In this document: piece by piece, positions 56,135-64,000 of the stretch
Numbering within the stretch: position 1 is the stretch's first letter
Layout: each line of letters starts with the position of its first letter
Source of the DNA: Hsuehochloa calcarea
Taxonomy: Eukaryota; Streptophyta; Magnoliopsida; Poales; Poaceae
Direction: 5' to 3'
Length of the DNA: 64,000 bases
Assembly: GCA_036346395.1 (NCBI GenBank)
Contig: JAYEVG010000103.1
Span: forward strand, 329,632-393,631
Translations under genes and position numbers: made by a program
Notes under the pieces: model-generated
What the model saw: only the letters and a program-made list of their open reading frames with translations
Told to the model about the DNA's origin: nothing
Databases searched by the model: none

Positions 56135-57830
56135 GAGGAGGGAAGAGTATTAATTGGACACCTTCAAAATTCAATGAGTGAGCAGATAGGCCCAACCAAG
56201 CAGCACTGCCGAGTCAACCCAGCCCAAGTACAGTTTGGCTGAGAAAATGGGCTAGAAACTAAGGATACAACAGGCTTTGATTGTTGTATTGGGCACGTCC
56301 GTTTATTTGAAGACCTGTATTCCCAATGCTTAGGCCAGATTCAAGGGAAACTCAGCTCGATGATCACATCTCAGTGTCCCAGAGACCACCCTCGTCCAGC
56401 CTAGTTGTAAGCAAGCTTTCTTTCTCTTCAATCGAAATACTCCCTCCGTTCCAAGACCATGTCATTCTAGCATCTTACACAAGAAGCAAGGCATGAGTGC
56501 AAAAAGATGACAGTACGTACGATCATTCAATGGTTTAACTAGAGTAATCATACTTAATCTTGCACAAGTACTCTTTTCCTCATCATGCAAAGACTCGTTC
56601 AAAAGATGCCACCTACTTCTTGCACAGGTATTGAAGTATGCAATTTGATGAATCTATTCCCACCTCAACCACCCCATGATGATTGGAGATTTATGCAAGG
56701 GAACATGGCGTCGTTTTGGATGAGTCTTTACATGATGGGAAGAGACTATGTCAGTTTATAGGATAAATTAACAGTGGAAATGCCGGAAAAAAAAGGGCCC
56801 TCACTAAGCGTACACATGAAAATTATGGTGGGATTTGATTTGAAGTGTTCACTACACTTGAGAAACTTGGGCTATATGCATTTCCTAAAAAGGAATTGGG
56901 CTTATGCGTCATAGGTTTCGTAACATGGGTTAGAAAACTTATCATGCATTTGATAATTAAGTTGGATCTCCTCTAAAAAAATTGATGGCTCGTGGTTTTA
57001 CTGAAATAATCCAATCTTTACTCTGCCATAACGATTACACCATGCGTGTCTTTCTGAAGTTATTCAGCGCTAGTATGTGTGTAACTGACAATGGACTAGC
57101 TACGTGCATGACTTGTGTCTACCTGTCTTCAAGTTTTTCGAGAGTGATAGGTCTTCTCCAACGGTTCGGCTTAAACCTGAACAAAGAACTCATTTTCCTA
57201 GCTGGAGAAGGAATGTATTTCAGAATTACTCCCCTGTCGATCTTGCCTGTTAATTAGTTTATTTCTACTTTACTTCTAAGCGTCGCCGGAACAGGCTCGA
57301 CGTTTGTGGGGGTAGCCGTCGACTTTTAACTAGTAAAACTAGGTTCGAGGGAATGGGTTATTACAGGTCGTGGGTGACACAAAAAGGACATATCTCTCGT
57401 TTTCCGCCGAACACGCCTCTCACCTTCCCACACTCAGGTCGTCTTCCCCATCCAAATCTGGCCCACTCCCGTGTCTCTTCCCCGGTAGGATTGCCGGCGT
57501 CGAGTGGGAGGGGGTCCCCAATCCATCCACCTTGTAAATACTACTAGTACTTGTTATTCCATGCGGTTTCCTCTCCCTTCTGCAGGTTCGGCTTCCTCCG
57601 GCAAACTCTTGAAGAGGAGCTGGATCTCACCTGAGGACCTGTTTGGTTGGGTTTCTGTTTCCGGATTCTCAGCAGGCATAGCGGGAGCCTAGCTAAACAC
57701 ATCGGCTCATCTTTTTTCAGAATCAGGATCACTTGAGGAGCGGGGCAGCTCGTAGTTCATTTTCGCAGAGCTACAATGGGTCGATTTGACGCCCGTGGTA
57801 TTACCACTAGGGTAATCACACTTAGACACA
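55213..57830. other. intergenic with simple repeats and MITE ends, no gene seen
   Basis: Holds an (AG)n microsatellite (56105-56130) and Stowaway-type termini: a right-hand end CAGAGGGAG|TA at 56051-56061 and a left-hand end TA|CTCCCTCCGTTCC from 56438. Partner ends were not identified. No frame has recognisable domains; 56982-57257 and 57353-57547 are short and unconvincing. Confidence 0.5.
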
Positions 57831-57837
57831 CGGATTA

Positions 57838-58720
57838 CTATTCGTCTGCTCGGTAGAACACCGCTCCGACGAATTCAATGAACTGATGAAAATGTTGAGT
57901 TTGACTTGATGAATCATTACACATTACAAACAAAAAGAGGGTGAGGGAGGACAAGGTGGAAGGGTGGCACCGAGCTCTTACCTCCACGGCTCCGAGGGAA
58001 GAAGCGACGAGGGAGAGCGAGGGCCGGAGGGAAATCCGATGACGAGGGCACGCAGGGTGGTGGCGGCAATTGCTGTGGACGGAGTGCGCGGGTGAGGGAA
58101 CGGACCGGTGGCGACGGGGACTCGCGGGATCGAGTCTGGCGACGAGAGGAGAGGGGCCGGCTGTGGCATTTAGGGATCGGCGGCGAAGGGCTCCAATCCG
58201 GCAGCGGTGGCCCCCGAAGTGGCGACGGCTAGGGAATGGAGACCATGCATGCGAGAGAGAGGAGAGAAGGGCAGTGTGCGTGAGAAATGGGCGGTGAGAG
58301 CCGAACCGGAGAGGTGAGGGGGGTAGTTTTGTATAATGCAAAATTCTACAAGCAATTAGGAAAAATGGCATAAGATATTTATTCATGTACTGATTTTTCA
58401 AACCCATTGTTCGAGCCCACCACCAATGGAGTAATATTCTACAAGCAATTAGGAAAAATGGCTAGTGGAGGAAATGTATTGGAAATTATTTATTTAACAA
58501 AGTTGTGTCACCAACCAAAATCATTGGAACTATTTGGGTATTCCATGGGGAAAGTGCCCCTTATTACCTCATGTTTTGTAATTGGTAAGGTTGCTAAAAA
58601 AGTTGCACCTTCTGTTGCATGGAATCCCAAAGGGCGTCAAGCTAATAGTTATTGCTACCTTCAAGTCCTCATCTCCTTACAATGTTGGATTGGCCTCCAT
58701 TCCAGTAATGGGCACTAATT
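57838..58720. other. unrecognised GC-rich segment and flanking direct repeat
   Basis: 57950-58320 is GC-rich with a 189-codon minus-strand frame (57838-58407) of Ser/Pro/His/Arg-rich composition, overlapped by other frames; no domain is seen. A 27-bp direct repeat ('attctacaagcaattagg...') occurs at 58343-58369 and 58436-58462. A 103-codon plus frame at 58407-58718 has no recognisable family. Confidence 0.35.
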
Positions 58721-59087
58721 GTTAAGGCTACTCCATATGCACTTGCACCTCGTTGCAAGCAACTTCCAAGCCCCTCAAGGTAACAACAATTACTTCCATT
58801 AGATCCTCTTTCATCTCCTTTCAGTCACGCTTTCTTCTTACTACTGCACCTGGTTGCACGAAAGCGTAATATTCCTGGCTTCATCAATACTTAGCCACCG
58901 GCGAAAACCTTTGGAACAAAACCTCCATTAGGCCCTCCTTTTCCTATTAAGTACAAGATGTGGTTATCGAACAAACTAGCTAGTTTATATATGTGTTTTG
59001 TCTAATAAAAGTTTTCTAATAGTAGTTAACACATAAGTCCAAATATATGCCGCTATGAACTGAAAGTGTTCACTACTACAGAACACG

Positions 59088-59430
59088 TCATCACAGACGG
59101 TTTCCGAACCGTCTATATTTATTCGTCTGTGATAACAAGCGGTTCAAAACCGCTCGTGATAACCTTATCACGAGCGGTTTTTTTAACGTAAACCGTCTGT
59201 GATAACCACTTATCACGGACGGTTTACTTTAAAAACCGTCTGTGATAACCACTTATCACAGACGGTTTTGTAAGTAAACCGTCTGTGATAAGTGGTTATC
59301 ATGACTCACGAGACGGTTTACTTTAAAACCGTCTGTGATAACCACTTAGACATATCACGCACGGTTTACTTTAAAAATCGTCAGTGAAGGCTATTACCAG
59401 AGCGGTTTTATGTTGAAACCGTGCGTGGTA
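59088..59430. repeat. CACTA subterminal repeat array
   Basis: Copies of AAACCGTCTGTGATAACCAC in alternating orientation, spaced closely enough to form hairpins; some drift to 'accgctcgtgataa' and 'accgtgcgtggtaa'. In the CACTA superfamily such arrays bind the transposon-encoded DNA-binding protein. Confidence 0.88.
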
Positions 59431-59901
59431 ATAGCCTTCACTGCATTTCAACATAAAACAAATGCGTGGTACTTAGCGATCCTAGCTACATTGTTTCTCG
59501 CTTTTTGGCGGCCTCGGAATTGCTAGCCATGCCCTCGAAAACAAGCATGTACAAAAAGCAGATACATCGCAGATAATCAATTGTTGACAACTCAAATTGA
59601 TCATTACTCAAAATAAATTAATAAAGATCGAATTTGTTGAAGTATTTTTGCTATAGTTGTACAATTGGATTACAATTAAGTCAATTGTTTGCGTGAATCT
59701 CGGGTGGCGATGGAGTGAAACTCTCCTTTGTTAACTATTTACGTCATGATAAAGGTGCATAGCTACCCTCGAACTTCCACGAGCTCTTGCGCAACGAGTC
59801 CATGTAAATCTATTATCAAACCTGCCGCTAGGTCAAGAAAAATGGTAAGGATATATATTTGAATTTACAATTACAAAAAAATTATTTCGAGATCGACAAA
59901 C

Positions 59902-62660
59902 CTCCGGATTCTTCATCTTAGCACTAATGATTTGCTGCATATGATGGCAAATGTAGAATGCACATAGCTCATCATTTTTTTTTGTGCCTTGCAAAAATAG
60001 AATTACATATGTACGTATAGTCAGTTGAAGACACATTTTTATGAAGTATGATATATATAGGATTATTGTGTTGTAGCGCGTACCGGAAATTTCGTCCTGT
60101 GTGTTAGTTGGGCGCTGGATCCACTGTATCTTCCTTGTTGGCTAACATAGGAGATGAACGAACTACATAATTGAAAAAGTTATCCTCGGGCATTTCAAAC
60201 GAAGGAAGACTACAATAGAGTTATGTGTGGAGGAAATGATCATACTTGTCGAGTATTCCTTGCAGAATGCTGAAGTCGTGATTGTTTCTGACTAGGGAAT
60301 CAAGATATATCACAGTGTTCCTCTTGGGTATAATGACTAAAAGGATCCAGTGGTACCTACTCATGTATGTCGCTATAACTATTAAACCTAAGTACAAATG
60401 AAATTTGAATAGCAAATAGTGAAACACTTACCCCTGGTTGTAGGGCACCAGTATGTAGTCCTTGCGATTCTGAAGAAGCAATGCCGTCGTTATATAGTTC
60501 TCGACGAAGGTCGCGTCTGCTTGGATGGTTTGCATAGATACCACGTGTGGGTCGAGGAAACCCACCGGTTCTCGCCATTCCCGGGCATTTTTCATCATGT
60601 ATCTATACATAAGCAATGAGTTACGATATTTATCGGTATTACATGAATGTAGAACTTGATTGTACACACTTACAGTGTCGTACACACTTACAGTGTCCAA
60701 CATCGTAGAAGCGAGGTGTCGAGGGCTTCGAGATTGAATAGGTTGAATAAGTCGTTGAAGCCCACCACGAAGTTGCGGCCCGTTGAAGAAATGCTCATCC
60801 TTGTATGCGATGGTGATTCGATGTCGCACCCTTCTTTGCGGTATTCGCGGTACGAGCATGCAAAGCGACAAGCAAATCGGCGTGGGCTAATTGTGCGTTA
60901 GGGCACAACGGTTTTCCGATGGAGTACTTCCGTGCTTACGGGACTTGGGAGGCGGCTTAATGTTCGTCGATTTGATTTGGCCTTAACGATTGGCGGCGTC
61001 TTCTGCGAGGCGACTCGGGAACCGATACGGTATATGCCTTTTGTTGTTCCTTGGCGTCTTCTCCACGGAACCGGTGAGGTGGCCTTCGGCGAAATATGAG
61101 GTGGAGTCATGGAGGTCCGTTGGAGAGGAATGGTTCTGTCGAGATTGCGCCTTCTTTGGGTCGGGGCGATGTCCGTCTTGGGCCTTGGATAAAGCGTACA
61201 CGGCATCCCCTAGTGTTGTGATCTCTTCGTTCGGCGAATGTCGGTGGGACGGCCATGAAATGTTGATGTACCATGTCCACCTCCACCCTTGCGTAACCAT
61301 GCGCGCCTGGACACCGTCTTTGCATTGCTTCCTTCTGGTATGGATGCACCATCCCGCCCACCTCAATAGGAATGGACCCAACTAACCTCGCTTGGAGCTT
61401 GCGTAGCCGTCGGCTCCTACAAAACGATCGCAATTAGCTAAGGCGTCCTATAGGTCTATCTTTGGTGCATTCCATAGATGTACATTACCTTGATGCGGTC
61501 TATCGGTAATTGGTCGTCGTCATGTTCAAAATTATGCGTGGGCGCGACACTACTCCGATGTCGAGGACTTGTTCCCGCAATAACGAGGGCGACTTGCGGT
61601 GGTTGCGGAGTACTTGATTCGATTGATCCGCAAACTTGCTATCCGTCCTGAAATTACGCCTGGCGGTTCAAGCGATTGTCGTGCTCGGCCTTGGATCTCT
61701 TCCTACTTCTATACATGAAGTAGTCGTCTGCGAATCCATGTACCCAAGGTACGTTAACCCCTTGCCTCGCGATGCGACTCGGGTGCTCCTTGTTTCCTAG
61801 GGCCGTAGATAGTATATCCTTCTCTGTGTTCTTGGAAGGAGCCTTGGAAGTTTGGGCAATCAATTCACGCCGCAAGAGGTCATCATGTTATTATAGTCAC
61901 TATGAAGTTATGGACTTATAAACAAGTAGGTAGTTCGACATATTTACCACACGTTGGGACACTTCTGGTCCGCCGGGTTTGGGAAAGTGACGCGCCATCG
62001 ACGAGACTTGTGCCTCGCTTTTAACCGAGTGCGGAACGCGGGTGTGTGATATCGAGAAATAGATTCTCCTCCTCCGCCTCCCATTGGGCGAATTGCCGCG
62101 TACCAGCCGTGCCGAGTCCGTGGGGTGAGTGTTTAGTGCTGGATTGCTTTGTGCGCCGCACTTTGCTCCTTAAATTCATCCGTCGCCTTCATAGCCACAA
62201 AGGCGTTCCATGTTTCCGCGTCAAGAATGGAAACCGTGAAGGTGTCTCACTCTTGTTCACGTCATTGCGTGACAAGCGCTCTTGAAGGTCCTCCACGCGT
62301 GACACATGGAGAGCAAGGCATGCCGTTCGACGCGTTTCATGTCGTTTACGGATAGTGAACCGCTTGAAAGGTCTTCCCACAAAGACGCGTCTCGATCTTT
62401 TGTCGAGACTTCCACTTTGGTGTGGTGATAGGGACCTTTTCCTTGCAAGTATCCCGCAGATGGTCAGGAATCTCGCCACCGATGCCGGGGACTCGGAGGG
62501 ACCTAACGTCACCGACCTCCGTGATGGTCGATCGGCCCGTGAGCAATTTCGATATTCCTCCGCCATCTCGCTTACGTATCTGCGGCATCGATGACGGCGG
62601 CGAAGGCGGCGCCTCGCCATGTCGGCGTCGGTGGCGTGGCGAAGACAGCGCCGCTGCCAT
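59902..62660 (-). pseudogene. En/Spm-type transposon protein with C-terminal Ulp1-like cysteine protease
   Basis: N-terminal pieces match the plant En/Spm (PTTA) transposon-protein pattern: 'HALLSMCHAWRTFKS' (near 62340) and 'ALGNKEHPSRIARQGVNVPW', 'GFADDYFMYRSRKR' (61790-61690). The C-terminal part fits spliced exons: 'FNDLFNLFNLEALDTSLL' ending at 60692, then 60602-60432 ('GFLDPHVVSMQTIQADATF'), 60356-60246 ('YHWILLVII', 'VIYLDSL'), one ending at 60084 ('WIQRPTN') and 59987-59902 ('NDELCAFYICHHM'). Protease His is at 60350-60352, Asp at 60299-60301 and Cys at 59962-59964, so the triad is present. The role of such proteases in transposons is unproven. Stops in the 61000-62300 frames may be introns or decay; no TNP2-type transposase core is seen in the window. 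Labelled pseudogene cautiously. Confidence 0.75.
60662..60697. repeat. 18-bp tandem duplication containing a splice donor
   Basis: GTACACACTTACAGTGTC occurs twice in tandem. On the minus strand each copy carries a GTAAGT donor (60691-60686 and 60673-60668) at the end of a protease exon. Only the first donor keeps the frame open. Confidence 0.85.
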
Positions 62661-64000
62661 CTCGCTACTTGCTATCTATGTAAGTTCTGAAATTAAGCAT
62701 TAATCCTATTGTAATTAGCACAGTTTGCAAAAGATTGATGATAGTTTGTTACTAACATTATCCGCTACGGTTAATTGCTCACTAGGGCAATCCTAGATAT
62801 AAGACTATACTGTCTGCAGATGAAAGTTAATTAACAAACGAAAAGGTTGGTTAAGGTTAGTTATACACTTATGTTTTGTAGGAAGCAACAGTGGAGCTTT
62901 GAACAAGTTGTACATCCATGTAGCCACAAGTACTTCGGGTAGCTTGGAGCCTTGGACCATTCGAGCAACATAATATATTTTTGTGGCTTGATTTGAAAGG
63001 AGCATTAAATTTATATTTGTAGGAACACATCTTGCAAGAATATCATAATTGGGTAAATTTACAAAGAGTTGGAGTGCAAAGCGATGGCATGACATCTATT
63101 GAGGAGCAGGATCGAGTATCAAATAATTGCAGTGGATGAAAATAGTTACTTAACGAAAAATTGCATCCATTGTGTTGAATCATCTGAAGGAGTTATAATA
63201 GGCGGTGCTAGATTATGCTAATTTTGGATGTATGCACGGTGAATTACCAAGACTAAAGCGGCGATTGCCCGCGTTTTTTAAAGCGTGCGATTCCATATTA
63301 ATTAGTGTGAATTAGGATAAAAGCTAACAACATGCATGTCCAAATTAAAGCAGAATGCATAGTCCACATTGATGCAACCAAATTGATCTTACATACTCTT
63401 GTACTACACAATAATCTTGTACTACACAAATTTGGTGCAATTCTGTGCACTTGTATACTACATATACAAGTATCACGAGTATGTGATTCATCTGTGCATT
63501 CACGATCATTCGGTCGCGATACTCTTGTCTAAATTAGCGGTTTATGCGCAAATTTTACTAAAAATATTAAAATCACACGATGTAACATACTAGAATTTCA
63601 CTTAACTGGACCTCATTCCATTCAGCGACTAAAAAACTGCCGAAACCAAAACCAGCCATTTGAGGGCAAGCACAAAAAACTTTAGTCCTTCCCAGATTCA
63701 AAACATCATTAATATTATGATGGGTTTTCCAACAAGCACAGCCAACCTCCTAAAACGAAATCAGATCAATAACATATTTTATTGATTCCAATTAGCGTTC
63801 TGTTGCAACCCAAAAGTTCCACATCATATTTATCCATAAAACAGAAAAACAGATATGGAAACAAATCCACATGAATTTCACCTTCCAGTAGTCACGATTC
63901 ACACATATTTTCCCTAATTCCTCCTATCCATAACAAGCAAAACCCTATAGAGTAAAAGCATTTGAAGACAACCACAACAATTTGCCTCGTCCCATCACGA

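Larger units (their letters stand above)
59071..64000 (-). mobile_element. CACTA element with coding gene, right end outside the window
   Basis: Left terminus CACTACTACAGAACACG at 59071, followed by 370 bp of alternating ACCGTCTGTGATAA motifs and their inverses (59088-59430), the CACTA subterminal array. A minus-strand transposon gene runs from 62660 to 59902, reading toward this terminus. No inverted GTAGTAGTG terminus was found up to 64000, so the element continues beyond or its end is lost. Sequence from 62700 to 64000 shows no further domain. Its subterminal motif is shared with the elements at 18010, 21159 and 27540. Confidence 0.82.

Noticed and set aside
1..64000. tRNA, rRNA or organelle-derived insertions
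   Set aside because: I saw no cloverleaf-type tRNA, rRNA-like stretch or plastid/mitochondrial gene; a tRNAscan or organelle alignment would be needed to exclude short pieces.
1..64000. A previously undescribed biological system
   Set aside because: Recognisable content is one MEP-pathway gene and known classes of plant transposable elements; no cluster of unknown co-oriented genes or novel organised structure was found.

Overview
The window is nuclear DNA from a grass (Poaceae); the genus is not resolved. One host gene is recognisable: a plastidial 1-deoxy-D-xylulose-5-phosphate synthase (DXS) at 41617-44396, with five exons, GT-AG introns and the very GC-rich coding sequence typical of grasses. 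Almost everything else that can be named is transposable-element DNA of grass types: Ty3/gypsy and Ty1/copia retrotransposons, kilobase-scale solo LTRs, CACTA elements with 'ccgtctgtgat' subterminal repeats, a hAT element, a long foldback element and MITE-like pieces.

Layout. 1-9487 is a decayed Ty3/gypsy element on the minus strand (5' LTR, leader, gag, protease, RT, RNase H, integrase), running off the left edge. A 3.1-kb solo LTR (2541-5625, TSD ctaaa) is inserted between its protease and RT. Next to it lie an orphan gypsy pol C-terminus (9488-9705), a second gypsy gag (9706-10548) and that element's LTR with about four 77-bp tandem repeats (10606-11370). 11.4-29.7 kb is intergenic DNA with a possible solo LTR (12.8-13.7 kb), a 1.2-kb foldback element (16.1-17.3 kb), three CACTA copies (18.0, 21.2-22.4 and 27.5-28.9 kb) and LTR-like remnants. 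29746-33311 is a hAT element with 8-bp TSD and terminal inverted repeats, carrying a broken BED-finger transposase. 33.3-36.1 kb is retrotransposon-like. 36.2-41.1 kb is a badly decayed copia element whose intact 3' LTR ends 281 bp before the DXS TATA box.

DXS follows, with a MITE in its last intron and a second copia element (45266 to about 49685) starting 870 bp past its stop codon. 51044-55207 is a second giant solo LTR (TSD attga). From 59071 to the right edge is a CACTA element whose minus-strand gene has plant En/Spm-type transposon-protein motifs and a C-terminal Ulp1-like cysteine protease domain with visible His, Asp and Cys.

The main anomaly is a single missing base in DXS exon 3 near 43175. 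It separates the thiamine-diphosphate-binding half from the catalytic-Glu half. It is either an assembly error or a null allele. The elements otherwise document waves of insertion, LTR recombination and decay. The coding CACTA copy may share a transposition system with the three non-coding ones, because all carry the same subterminal motif. I found no sign of an undescribed defence, metabolic or regulatory system.
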